From positions 1,214,657 through 1,278,656 of the forward strand of contig CP091135.1 of assembly GCA_021582655.1 (NCBI GenBank): DNA of 64,000 bases. Direction: 5' to 3'. This DNA is from Nitrosomonas sp. Its GTDB lineage: Bacteria > Pseudomonadota > Gammaproteobacteria > Burkholderiales > Nitrosomonadaceae. The position numbers and the translations under genes are program-made. The notes beneath the pieces were generated by a model, which had not been told where the DNA came from, did no database searches, and saw only the letters and a list, made by a program, of their open reading frames with translations. Positions 1-8,371 of this stretch are shown here, one piece after another. Position 1 is the first letter of the stretch. Each line of letters opens with the position of its first letter.

Positions 1-1455
1 ACCGCCGCGAAAGCGATAATGATCGGCATCTTCAACCGCAATGCCGGATTCCGCGATCAAGGCGGCATCCGGCCGTTCCTCCACCGCACAATGCGCGCAC
101 AACAACCGCACCAGCCGTTGCGCCACGATACCGTTCAGCGCGGATACGAAGCTGTAGGGATCGACTCCCATGTGCGAGAACCGCCCGATTACGTCAAAAA
201 CATTGTTAGCATGCACGGTGGTAAATACCAAGTGGCCCGTCAGTGCCGCCTGAATCGCAATTTGCGCGGTTTCCGCATCACGGATCTCGCCAACCATGAT
301 TTTATCGGGATCGTGCCGCAAGATCGACCGTAATCCGCGTGCGAACGTCAAGCCTTTTTTCTCATTGACCGGTATTTGCAGTACCCCGGGAAGCTGATAT
401 TCGATCGGATCTTCGATGGTGATGATTTTGTCGTTGCCTTTGTTCACTTCGGAAATCGCCGCATACAATGATGTCGTTTTGCCGCTACCGGTCGGCCCGG
501 TTACCAGCAGCATACCGTAAGGTTCCGAACTTAACCGCCGGATAGTTGCGATCGCCGCCGGGGAAAACCCCAATTGGTTGAGCGTCAATCCCTCCAAATG
601 ATCCGATAATGCCTGGCGATCCAAAATCCGCAATACCGCGTCTTCACCAAAAATACTCGGCATGATCGATACGCGGAAATCGATCTCCCGGCCTTGAATC
701 GCGATTTTGAAGCGCCCGTCCTGCGGCACACGTCGCTCCGCGATATCCAATTCAGACATCACTTTGATCCGGGAGATCACTTGTTCCGCCAAATCCGCAC
801 CCTGAATCACACCCACAGAAATCAATACGCCGTCGATACGGTATTTGATCGATAACGAATGAATCGCCATTTCCAAATGAATGTCGCTGGCCTGGGATTT
901 GTGCGCGTCATACAGGGTGGAGTGCACCAATCGCACCACCTGACTGGTCCCTTCATTAATGCTTTTTAACGATAAATCCTCAACCCCGCTTTGTGCTGTA
1001 TCCAGTTCCGCCGACGGCATGACCTGGTCCATCGCACGCATGTTTTTTTCTTGCTGGCTGAAAAAAGCGCTCAGATCGGCAGGGTGCACCAAATGCCATT
1101 CCATGGGCCGGTCGATACGCTCTTCCGCCCATGCACGCAATTTATTGGAGAAAGGATTGCCGATCGCGAACAAATAGCTTTGGTCATGCCTGAACAACAC
1201 GCATTCGTGCTTCATCGCCTCAGCGAAAGGCAGTATGTCAAACGCGGGCTCAAGCGTATGGATCGTCCGCATCTCCAGCACCTGCATACGCATCAATTGC
1301 CCTAATTGCCGCATCAATTCGTCCGGTGTGTACCTCCCCTCCTCTTCCAGCAGCTGAATCACGGAAACACCTTGATCAACCGCTTTGCGTCGGATTTCGG
1401 CCAACCGGTTAAGATCAATATGCTCTCTATCCGAGGCTTGGGCAATCGCTTCCAT
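1..1455 (-). CDS. gspE: Type II secretion / type IV pilus-like assembly ATPase GspE (partial, C-terminus beyond window)
   Basis: Cytoplasmic hexameric ATPase that powers pseudopilus assembly in type II secretion-like machines. About 485 codons are visible and the reading frame runs off the window start, so the C-terminus is missing. An N-terminal GspE/PilB N-domain comes first (about residues 30-140). The core carries Walker A GPTGSGKTTS near residue 320, followed by an Asp box (TIEDPIEYQLPGV) and Walker B-type LRSILRHDPDKIMVGEIRD. The His box follows (LTGHLVFTTVHANN). The last visible part, RLLCAHC, begins the tetracysteine zinc motif of GspE/PilB. The ATG at 1455 overlaps the gspF stop (TGATG), indicating translational coupling in a gspG-gspF-gspE transcript. 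It could equally be named a PilB-type ATPase; the neighbouring GspG favours secretion. Confidence 0.9.
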   Translation of the reverse strand, partial: MEAIAQASDREHIDLNRLAEIRRKAVDQGVSVIQLLEEEGRYTPDELMRQLGQLMRMQVLEMRTIHTLEPAFDILPFAEAMKHECVLFRHDQSYLFAIGNPFSNKLRAWAEERIDRPMEWHLVHPADLSAFFSQQEKNMRAMDQVMPSAELDTAQSGVEDLSLKSINEGTSQVVRLVHSTLYDAHKSQASDIHLEMAIHSLSIKYRIDGVLISVGVIQGADLAEQVISRIKVMSELDIAERRVPQDGRFKIAIQGREIDFRVSIMPSIFGEDAVLRILDRQALSDHLEGLTLNQLGFSPAAIATIRRLSSEPYGMLLVTGPTGSGKTTSLYAAISEVNKGNDKIITIEDPIEYQLPGVLQIPVNEKKGLTFARGLRSILRHDPDKIMVGEIRDAETAQIAIQAALTGHLVFTTVHANNVFDVIGRFSHMGVDPYSFVSALNGIVAQRLVRLLCAHCAVEERPDAALIAESGIAVEDADHYRFRGG

Positions 1456-2639
1456 CAGTTGATACTTCCCGCCAATTCAAAAATAGGCATATACATGAGA
1501 ATGATGATGCCGCCGATTACAATGCCGATAAACGCCATCAATAGCGGTTCAATCAATTTGGTGGTCCATTCGACCCAACGTGAAATTTCTTCATCATGAA
1601 AATTGCCGATTCGTTCCATCATGTCGCCCATCAACCCGGTTCTCTCACCGACACGCAGCATACGATTACCGACCGCCGTGGTTAGTCCCTCCAGTTCCAT
1701 CGCGCTGGATATCGTCTTACCTTCACGAATATGCTTGGCCGCCGCTTTCACTTTGGGAAGAAAATGCGATTGTAATAATCCGCTGACCATCTCAAGCGCT
1801 TGGGTAATCGGGATTCCGCCACGCAGCAACATGCCCAAGGTCTTATAAAACCGCGCCAGCTGATAAACCCGCATCCGCTCGCCGATAGCGGGAATACGCC
1901 ATAGTAGCCGCAGTACGCTGGCTCGGAACGACGCCCGGGTAACGACGTACCCGAATGCCACCAACATCCCGGTGGCGGCAATGGCCAATTCCCAGCCACG
2001 CTCGTGAACGAATTGCCCCCATTTGATCAGCAATAACGATAACCATGGCAGATCGCTGCCCATATCGTCGTAAATCGCGCTGAATTTCGGTACCACGAAT
2101 ACCATCAGAAAAATGGAGACCAGCAAGCCCACCGTTAGCAACAGCACAGGATAAATCGAAGCGCCCACCAATTTTTTACGCACAAACTCCATCTGCGTCT
2201 GGTACGTGATAAAACGCGTCAATGCTTCCGCCAGATCGCCAGTCCGTTCGCTGGCACGAACGGTTGCAATATAAAGCGGCGGAAAAGCGCCGGGAAATTC
2301 CCCCAGCGATTGTGAAAACGTAACGCCTTCATACAATCGGGCCAATATGCTTTGGATGATATTGCGATTGCCGGTATCCTGCTCTTTCTCGAGCAAAGTT
2401 TCGATACTTTCCACCAAACTCAACCCCGCAGTTTGCAGTGACAGCAATTCCTGGCTGAAATGCACCAACGGAAAGCGTGCACGGGATTTCATCGTAAAGC
2501 CGGAAAACCGCCTGCGGACGCTCAGCACCATACCGCCTTGTTCCAGAATTTGGCGGCGCGCCTCTTCCTCGCTGTTCGCTTCCAAGTCCAGATACACGGT
2601 CCCTTGGCCGGAAATTACCGCTTTTACTTCAAAACGCAT
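1455..2639 (-). CDS. gspF: Type II secretion inner-membrane platform protein GspF
   Basis: Polytopic inner-membrane protein (394 aa, usual family size about 400) that couples the GspE ATPase to the pseudopilus. A soluble N-terminal region (residues 1-60) precedes two T2SSF domains. Hydrophobic segments are visible near residues 160-185 (LLLTVGLLVSIFLMVFVVP), near 210-230, and at the C-terminus (LLMAFIGIVIGGIIILMYMP). The second domain carries the family-typical stretches GMLLRGGIPITQALEM and GERTGLMGDMMERI. The start lies 8 bp after the gspG stop, and the stop overlaps the gspE start by one base. Confidence 0.92.
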   Translation of the reverse strand: MRFEVKAVISGQGTVYLDLEANSEEEARRQILEQGGMVLSVRRRFSGFTMKSRARFPLVHFSQELLSLQTAGLSLVESIETLLEKEQDTGNRNIIQSILARLYEGVTFSQSLGEFPGAFPPLYIATVRASERTGDLAEALTRFITYQTQMEFVRKKLVGASIYPVLLLTVGLLVSIFLMVFVVPKFSAIYDDMGSDLPWLSLLLIKWGQFVHERGWELAIAATGMLVAFGYVVTRASFRASVLRLLWRIPAIGERMRVYQLARFYKTLGMLLRGGIPITQALEMVSGLLQSHFLPKVKAAAKHIREGKTISSAMELEGLTTAVGNRMLRVGERTGLMGDMMERIGNFHDEEISRWVEWTTKLIEPLLMAFIGIVIGGIIILMYMPIFELAGSIN

Positions 2640-2647
2640 CGGGTGAA

Positions 2648-3070
2648 TTACCAGTTAGTGATATCCGCGGCTTCACCCTCACCGCCAGGCTGTCCATCCT
2701 TACCATACGATAACAAGTCGAATTCGGCACGCTCACCGGGGTATTTGTAGACATACGGACGCCCCCACGGGTCGGCGGGCGGCAGCTTGGACAGATAAGG
2801 GCCTTGCCACCGGGGTTCGTTGCCCGGCCGATTCACCAATGCAGACAAGCCCTGCTCGGTAGCGGGGTAGCTGCCCACATCCAAGCGATACTGATGCAGC
2901 GATTTTTCTAATGCATCGATCTGTGCTTGCGCCATTTTGATTTCCGATTTTCCGACCTGTGAAAAATATTTCGGTCCGACATAAGCCGCCAACAAACCGA
3001 TAATCACCATAACCACCAGCAATTCGAGCAGTGTAAATCCAAGTTCACCGTGCGCTTTTTGTCGCCTCAT
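2648..3070 (-). CDS. gspG: Major pseudopilin GspG
   Basis: Major pseudopilin of a type II secretion-like machine. The prepilin peptidase site is ELG|FTLLELLVVMVIIGLLA, with Glu at +5 of the mature protein and a hydrophobic N-terminal helix. The mature C-terminal domain has the GspG hallmarks YPATEQGLSALV, DPWGRPYVYKYPG and FDLLSYGKDGQPGGEGEAADI. The last of these corresponds to the calcium-binding loop. An upstream in-frame ATG at 3082 exists, but the ATG at 3070 has a GAGGT about 5 nt before it and gives a normal short leader, so 3070 is preferred (140 aa). It is first in the gspG-gspF-gspE run. Confidence 0.92.
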   Translation of the reverse strand: MRRQKAHGELGFTLLELLVVMVIIGLLAAYVGPKYFSQVGKSEIKMAQAQIDALEKSLHQYRLDVGSYPATEQGLSALVNRPGNEPRWQGPYLSKLPPADPWGRPYVYKYPGERAEFDLLSYGKDGQPGGEGEAADITNW

Positions 3071-3199
3071 CAAATACCTCATACTTGTTCAGTCAATAAG
3101 TTTTTAAAAAGTAGATTTTGCATGTTAAGTTGCTTACAGAACAGGGTCAAGACGAAATATCATATCCTCGTCACGATAATCCTGCCGCCTTAACGTATC

Positions 3200-3883
3200 T
3201 CAGCGCCGCAGAATGGCCCACCATCGTCCGATATTGAGCAGTGTCATCAATGACGCGGAAACATAAGTCCATGCCGCAGCACGCAAAATCTTCCTGGCAT
3301 GCGGCTCGTCATCTTCAATCAGGTACTTGCCATGCATCAGCATCGGTAATGCGCGCGCAAAGCTGGCGTGCAACTCCATCGGCAACGTGATCAAATGAAT
3401 CACTGTGGCGGTGCCGAGCGTCAACAATCCACCTGCGAGAAACAGCATACCGGTTATCGGCGCTTTGGTTATCACGGCGACAACCGGCGCGATCATCAAA
3501 ATCGCCGCGCCCAGTTTTTCCGCCGGTGCGGCAATCCGCACCAGCCGGGTGCGCCATCTCAGCGGCAAATAGCCATCGCGATCCTGAATTGCATGCCCGA
3601 CTTCATGCGCCGCCACCGTTATTGCCGTCAATGACTTACCATTGAATTTATCCGGCGTCAGCCGCACTGCTTTTTCCACCGGATCATAATGATCGCCCTG
3701 ATCGCTCTGTTCCACTTTAACCGCTTGCAAATTGGCCCAATCCAACAAAATCCGCGCCAATTCGCCTCCCGTTCCGGGATAACGATCATCCGGTTGGCTG
3801 TACTTTTTCAGCGTATGCGCAACCCAATACGATGGCCCCACGATAACCACCGTCATCACGACAACCAGTATTAAATAAATCAT
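3200..3883 (-). CDS. Membrane-bound zinc metallopeptidase, YugP family
   Basis: Predicted integral-membrane zinc peptidase of the YugP-like family (PF04298); substrate unknown. The first segment, IYLILVVVMTVVIVGPSYWVA, is a membrane anchor. The catalytic motif AAHEVGHAIQD (HExxH) is near residue 100. Two further hydrophobic hairpins follow (LGAAILMIAPVVAVI, GMLFLAGGLLTLG), with MELHASFARAL after them, where a third ligand is expected. The ATG at 3883 makes the protein begin like other family members (227 aa); an in-frame TTG lies at 3901. It stands alone on the minus strand, with 117 bp separating it from gspG. Confidence 0.8.
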   Translation of the reverse strand: MIYLILVVVMTVVIVGPSYWVAHTLKKYSQPDDRYPGTGGELARILLDWANLQAVKVEQSDQGDHYDPVEKAVRLTPDKFNGKSLTAITVAAHEVGHAIQDRDGYLPLRWRTRLVRIAAPAEKLGAAILMIAPVVAVITKAPITGMLFLAGGLLTLGTATVIHLITLPMELHASFARALPMLMHGKYLIEDDEPHARKILRAAAWTYVSASLMTLLNIGRWWAILRR

Positions 3884-3958
3884 CGCTGTCCGATTAAACA
3901 ATCAAGCTTATTTTTCATCCGCTATTGATCGATTTAGTGTGATTGACAACCTTTCGGG

Positions 3959-4936
3959 TTAAAACACGTAACGCACATTAACACCGCCGCCCCAATCCGG
4001 GCTGCGTTCCGAAAAGCCGCGCAAGCCATAGACATTCAGCCGCACCTGATCGGTGATCCGTCGCGTAAGATAGAATGTCACATCCCGACCATCCTGCAAT
4101 CGCACCGGAGATTGCCCGGTGGTATAGCTGGCTCCCAAAGCAACATTCGGTGATAACCGATAACCCAGGCTTGCTGCACCGAATAGCACGTTTTGAAAAG
4201 TGAATCCGGATGGATCGCCGAGAATTCGGTAACCGAGCGTTGCAACAAAAGTCCATTTTGCAATAGTTTGGTATAAATCACCTTGTACAGCGTAATCAAC
4301 CCTACCGCTGCCCAGGAACCGACTATCATCGGCGGTTGGCAGCTTTATCCGCGTCGTGATGTCGAAAGCGGTACCTGAAGCGGTGTGATCGATCAAATTA
4401 TAACTGAATGCTGCAACGACATCGCCCAACCCTGCTTGTGAGGTTCTGATGAACGACACACCTCCGGTCGAAATTCCACCTGTCAAACCGGGCCCCGCCA
4501 TTTCATCGGCCCGCGATCCGCTCGCTACGACGGCTCCCGCATCACCATTTTCACCGCCGCCTCGATCCGGGTACTTGTCCAGGCAGCCTTTTACTTCCTC
4601 ATCACAAACAACAACAGTTGCGGCACCGGAACCACCAACAGCCAGACCGCTTGCGGTAACACCGCCTATCCCCGGACCCAGCACATTCCCCGGCCCGGTG
4701 ATTTCGACATACGGAACCGTCACTCTGAAAGACGCACGGCCTTTATCATAACGCGCTGTGAAAGGAACATACCAAATATCGGTTGCCGCCGTTCCGCCGT
4801 AATTGCCGGTGGTAAAATCGGCCGCCGTGCCGACACTGAATCGATTAGCCATTGCAGCGGAACCGGCACATGTCAATATCCCCACCACGACGACTGCTGC
4901 GGCGCTCAGCAATCCTGACTGAGTAATCAACTTCAA
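3959..4936 (-). CDS. Putative outer-membrane beta-barrel protein
   Basis: Family not recognised with certainty. A signal peptide is clear (hydrophobic LLSAAAVVVVGILTCAGSAAMA, cleavage likely after AMA). The remaining ~295 residues alternate polar and hydrophobic residues as in a beta-barrel and end in the terminal aromatic signature VNVRYVF typical of outer-membrane proteins. A Gly-rich insert near residues 85-150 holds an isolated CDEEVKGC pair. The start codon is TTG at 4936 with no good ribosome-binding site, and no ATG would preserve the signal peptide. It is the third gene after DUF6502 and DUF5666, 24 bp behind the latter, so it probably shares their transcript. A transporter-like barrel or phenol-degradation MetA-like barrel is possible. 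Confidence 0.65.
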   Translation of the reverse strand: MKLITQSGLLSAAAVVVVGILTCAGSAAMANRFSVGTAADFTTGNYGGTAATDIWYVPFTARYDKGRASFRVTVPYVEITGPGNVLGPGIGGVTASGLAVGGSGAATVVVCDEEVKGCLDKYPDRGGGENGDAGAVVASGSRADEMAGPGLTGGISTGGVSFIRTSQAGLGDVVAAFSYNLIDHTASGTAFDITTRIKLPTADDSRFLGSGRVDYAVQGDLYQTIAKWTFVATLGYRILGDPSGFTFQNVLFGAASLGYRLSPNVALGASYTTGQSPVRLQDGRDVTFYLTRRITDQVRLNVYGLRGFSERSPDWGGGVNVRYVF

Positions 4937-4960
4937 TTCGATTATTGCAAACCGGCCGCG

Positions 4961-6424
4961 TTATCGGTCAATCAACATCCAATCACGATGATCGCTAAAA
5001 TCACGCACGCTGTCAGGAATTCCGGCTTCCCGCTCAGAATCACGGCGATCGTCGATATCGCGAACAAAATCACGCTGTTCATCCACTCGGTTCAGTAATT
5101 CCGAATGCGTGGTGTCAGGTCGGTCCTGCGCGCCGCCGCTCTCCCACCCCGCACCGGCATCCACAGATCCGCCATTATTCTTGATCGACGGCATCGCCGA
5201 ATCCGGTTGTCCCCCTCCTTGATTACCGAAGGATTGGTCGTCGTTGCCGGCGGAAGACTTGTTATCCGGGTCTCCATCGATCTCTTTCCTCATTTCGATC
5301 TTGCCATCTGCCTGCCCCCCATCAATCCGTTCAAACACCGGAACCGCAGCAGCGTTTACGACTTCGGCACGATCAGGAACAATACGGTGATCGGTCCCGA
5401 CTCTGCCACTGATCTGCACGCGTTGATCCACCTTAAGATCGTTAATTGCCGTACCGGAAATCTGCATTCCCGGATCCAACGCGATCACCCGGTTGTTTAA
5501 GTTCAATTCCCGGTTATCGCGGTTATGAACATAACCTTCGATGACAACATGCTCAACACTGCCCAAGCTGCGACTGGTCGGCTCGATCCAAAGATGACGG
5601 GCATGCAGAATGGTTCCATCCCAATACCCTGCAACTTGCACCTCGGTTCCCGATGAAATACCTTCGGTGTTCGCTGATGAATCGTACCGAACTTGCGTTT
5701 CACCGATGACAAAGCCATATTCATCCGATTGCGACACGTATCCGCTGATACGTGCCTGCGCCAAAGGTGCCGTCACTTCGATACGCGATGCGGCAATGGC
5801 ACCGCCAGCCAGTCTGTGCCCGCTGACACGCACCCAATCTTCAGCGTTCAAATCGGCAAATGCTTCGTGACCGGATATCGCACCCACACGGACGGTCTGG
5901 TCGAGTACACGCATTTCACCGTTGTCGGCGCTGAAACTGCCGACCGGCCCCACCACGGCATGGATGACTGCGATATTATCCGCCGTCAACTCGAAGCCTG
6001 TGCCTGTAGCACGAGCCGCCACCAACTGGCCAATCGCAAGTTCGCGCATCGTAGCGGCATGCCCGTCGACCACGATCGGTGTATTTGTGCTGTAATGAAC
6101 CTCAAGACCGTTGACGCAAATACTCGCAAAACCGGTAATCACACCGACAATGCCGGTACCGCCAATACCACCTCGGTCTGCCACGCTGCCGGTTCCACCA
6201 ATTCCTCCATCGTTGCGGCCGAAGCTATCCATACCGGGTTTAGCAGCAGGTACACCGGTGCCCCCGATTCCCGAATCTGCACCATGTGCCGGATTAATGC
6301 CGACCGCTTGCACGCCGCAGTTGTTTTTCGCAACCGCATCCGTAGATCCGAAAACGATCAGCGTCATCCAACCGACAATCCATGCAACGACGCGACTCCT
6401 TGCCGCCCATCCCTTTTGTTTCAT
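4961..6424 (-). CDS. Secreted DUF5666-domain protein with GIGGTG repeats
   Basis: Exported protein of unknown function, 487 aa. A signal segment (VVAWIVGWMTLIVFGSTDAVA) is followed by a low-complexity region with three GIGGTG repeats (residues ~50-95). Next come several tandem beta-rich repeats of the DUF5666 kind, short units such as VRVSGHRLAGGAIAASRIEV and VQVAGYWDGTILHARHLWIE. The C-terminal ~110 residues are hydrophilic, rich in Asp, Gly, Asn and Arg (DDRRDSEREAGIPDSVRDF), and look disordered. The ATG overlaps the stop of the upstream DUF6502 gene (ATGA at 6421-6424), so the two are translationally coupled. A role in the envelope or surface is inferred from the signal peptide and the following barrel gene. 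Confidence 0.75.
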   Translation of the reverse strand: MKQKGWAARSRVVAWIVGWMTLIVFGSTDAVAKNNCGVQAVGINPAHGADSGIGGTGVPAAKPGMDSFGRNDGGIGGTGSVADRGGIGGTGIVGVITGFASICVNGLEVHYSTNTPIVVDGHAATMRELAIGQLVAARATGTGFELTADNIAVIHAVVGPVGSFSADNGEMRVLDQTVRVGAISGHEAFADLNAEDWVRVSGHRLAGGAIAASRIEVTAPLAQARISGYVSQSDEYGFVIGETQVRYDSSANTEGISSGTEVQVAGYWDGTILHARHLWIEPTSRSLGSVEHVVIEGYVHNRDNRELNLNNRVIALDPGMQISGTAINDLKVDQRVQISGRVGTDHRIVPDRAEVVNAAAVPVFERIDGGQADGKIEMRKEIDGDPDNKSSAGNDDQSFGNQGGGQPDSAMPSIKNNGGSVDAGAGWESGGAQDRPDTTHSELLNRVDEQRDFVRDIDDRRDSEREAGIPDSVRDFSDHRDWMLIDR

Positions 6425-7338
6425 TCCATCACACCCGGTTGTGTTCGTGTCCCCAGATCCACCGTTGTCACCCCGCTCGCGCTTTCCGATCCGACCGGCT
6501 CACTGTAATAATAGATACCAAATGTCATCCGGTAATGCGGTACGTTGTCGCACGCATCTTCCTTTTCAAGCTGCATTGCCGCTTCGTTGATGGCAAGCAG
6601 CGATTTCATGCCCAATTGCTCCGATGTTTCCGCCAGTTTCTGAATTGATGCCGCGCTCAATTCGCCGTAATGCACGCTGCGTTCCAGGAAAGGTCGGTGC
6701 CCGCCCAATAAATTACTCGCCGCGGCAGCCACGTGATCATGTAAATTATGACCGAAATAATAGGCCATTTCGTCGAACCCGTTTGCCGGAATAAAAGCTG
6801 CCGCGTTCAGACACACACGATTGGCTTCGTCAAAATGCACGATCCCGAGTCTCAACCACTCATCTAACACCGCGCGCGAACGGATATCGCAACTAACCCC
6901 TGCCACCAATCCTTCAAACGAAATTTCACCGCCTTCTTTGATATGTCGCGGCAGCGGCTTCGGTTGGTTGTTTTCATCCAAATAACGCGTATCACCGGCC
7001 CACACACTCACCAAACGCATACCGAGCGATACCGATTGCGGTACAAACTCGGTATCAGTACGAGCAAAACCGCGCAATCGCTTGATATCTTTACGATGAA
7101 TTCCCGTGACCAAGCTTAAGTGACTATCCGTCGGTGGATGTGCGCCGATTCTAAATTCGCACACCGCAACCTGGACGAACAAATCCTTTAACACCTCCGC
7201 CAAATAAGGATAAGTCAATCCTTTCGCCAACATCAGCTTGATAAGAGGACGCAGCACACGCCGCAACGCAGCCACCAATGCCGGTGAGAGCATCGATTTA
7301 GTAAACCCGGTATCGTGCATAAAATTTTGGAGAACCAT
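6421..7338 (-). CDS. DUF6502 family protein, helix-turn-helix-like N-terminus
   Basis: 305 aa, predicted soluble. The N-terminal third (LRRVLRPLIKLMLAKGLTYP, then PPTDSHLSLVTGIHRKDIKR) has the look of a winged helix-turn-helix, with the second segment as a recognition helix. This matches what I recall of DUF6502 proteins, whose function is not established. The C-terminal part is helical and unremarkable. It is the first gene of a three-gene cassette with DUF5666 and a putative barrel, overlapping the second gene by ATGA. A regulator of the cassette is a reasonable guess, but not shown by the sequence. Confidence 0.7.
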   Translation of the reverse strand: MVLQNFMHDTGFTKSMLSPALVAALRRVLRPLIKLMLAKGLTYPYLAEVLKDLFVQVAVCEFRIGAHPPTDSHLSLVTGIHRKDIKRLRGFARTDTEFVPQSVSLGMRLVSVWAGDTRYLDENNQPKPLPRHIKEGGEISFEGLVAGVSCDIRSRAVLDEWLRLGIVHFDEANRVCLNAAAFIPANGFDEMAYYFGHNLHDHVAAAASNLLGGHRPFLERSVHYGELSAASIQKLAETSEQLGMKSLLAINEAAMQLEKEDACDNVPHYRMTFGIYYYSEPVGSESASGVTTVDLGTRTQPGVME

Positions 7339-7370
7339 CGAATTTATTCACAAAAATTTTAGCATGGCGT

Positions 7371-7454
7371 GGAAAATTTTCTCACAATTTATTGACACGA
7401 AATATTTTCCCACGTACAGTACGCCACATCAATGCGGGAAATTTTCACACATTC
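7371..7454. promoter_or_regulatory. AT-rich repeated motif between divergent genes
   Basis: The gap between the DUF6502 gene (minus) and the small ORF at 7529 (plus) contains repeated AAATTTTC-CACA-like boxes. These are GGAAAATTTTCTCACAAT (7371-7388), an inexact TATTTTCCCACG near 7403, and GGGAAATTTTCACACATT (7437-7454). The outer two are direct repeats 66 bp apart. The pattern could be operator copies for a regulator such as the DUF6502 protein, or simply AT-rich promoter DNA. No promoter hexamers could be set with confidence. Confidence 0.3.
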
Positions 7455-7528
7455 TTATGATTCGACTATTGCGGGAACAAACCGGCAATACATTGTTAAT
7501 CAATAATAATATGAAAAGGAGTTTGATT

Positions 7529-7849
7529 ATGTGGAAAGCAATATCATTACTCATCAAATCGGGCGGCACCATTACTCTCTGTACCGCGGTTTTATTTTTT
7601 CTACTCACCAATGCTACATTTTCGAACGCTCCGGCCATTCAACCGAAAATAACCAACGAAGTAACTTCATCGCCAGAAAGCCTTTCCGGCGTACAAGGAC
7701 CCATCAATCCAGCGCACAAAGACCCTGCGGTTTCAAATACCGGCAATTGGACCCGGAATTTACCCGCTATATGGCACAGTCACCTTTCACCGGTGACGCC
7801 CAATCCGATCGATCAAGCTTGGAGGCATTCGCATGAGTTGCGAAAATGA
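7529..7849 (+). CDS. Small exported hypothetical protein
   Basis: 106 aa, not recognised. The ATG at 7529 is preferred over one at 7511 because AGGAG (7516-7520) sits 8 nt upstream. The N-terminus is a signal peptide or anchor (ISLLIKSGGTITLCTAVLFFLL), followed by a Pro/Ser/Asn-rich tail with no obvious domain. The last residues overlap a second tiny ORF by ATGA. It is divergent from the DUF6502 gene. Codon use is not strikingly different from its neighbours. Confidence 0.5.
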   Translation: MWKAISLLIKSGGTITLCTAVLFFLLTNATFSNAPAIQPKITNEVTSSPESLSGVQGPINPAHKDPAVSNTGNWTRNLPAIWHSHLSPVTPNPIDQAWRHSHELRK

Positions 7850-7992
7850 TTTACCGGCTAGCCACAAAAAATACAACCGCCATTATGAATATTCCTACCG
7901 ATTATTTGAATTCCATTGTTATTGCCTATGGCAGCAATAATGATTCGATCACTCCGACCGCATACCGGCCGGATGAGTCAGTTGAGAGGTAG
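7846..7992 (+). CDS. Very small ORF overlapping the upstream stop (48 aa)
   Basis: A 48-codon ORF starts at the ATG of an ATGA overlap with the preceding small gene and ends at TAG 7990-7992, just before a perfect stem-loop. No homologous family is recognised and there is no membrane segment. The overlap geometry and the downstream hairpin are the only support that it is translated. Confidence 0.25.
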   Translation: MIYRLATKNTTAIMNIPTDYLNSIVIAYGSNNDSITPTAYRPDESVER

Positions 7993-8020
7993 TGCAACAC
8001 ACTTAGCTAACAACTGATCG

Positions 8021-8058
8021 ACCGGAAGAGCTCACCATCCCCATTTTGCTCTTCCGGT
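8021..8058 (+). terminator. Stem-loop after small ORFs, possible terminator
   Basis: ACCGGAAGAGC (8021-8031) and GCTCTTCCGGT (8048-8058) form a perfect 11-bp stem around a 16-nt loop. The following TACCTTATTCCT is only weakly T-rich, so termination is plausible but not assured. It lies 28 bp after the small ORF stop. Confidence 0.45.
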
Positions 8059-8371
8059 TACCTTATTCCTCATTCATTCGCTGTGATCAAATAAAAAAAC
8101 CAGGCGCATCATTAAGCCCTTTCTCCAATTCCACAAGAACCCTATCATCGATCGTGGCATGAGTACGCCGAATGTTATAGCAAGGCTATATCAGCATGGA
8201 GTCGAAACCGACACACTCTGCCCTGCTTTCTCCGGCTTGATAACTATAATCTCATTGATCTACTCGACCTATTTTTGTTCTCATGGTTTTCTTATTCATA
8301 ATCAGTAGCTTGATTATTTCAGGTTTTAATGCAGGCCCGTTATCCTATATTGGCCGTATTAAAAGTACTTT
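8059..8371. other. Intergenic stretch with no convincing gene
   Basis: About 310 bp between the stem-loop and the LOV gene. Read on the minus strand, one short open segment near 8095-8180 looks protein-like (RTHATIDDRVLVELEKGLND), but it has an in-frame stop just upstream and no start. It may be a decayed gene end. A small TATAGC-AAG-GCTATA inverted repeat lies near 8175-8190. Nothing else is seen. Confidence 0.4.

Noticed and set aside
8095..8180. Protein-like minus-strand segment RTHATIDDRVLVELEKGLND
   Set aside because: Stop codon just upstream in frame, no start and no recognised family; too short to call a pseudogene.
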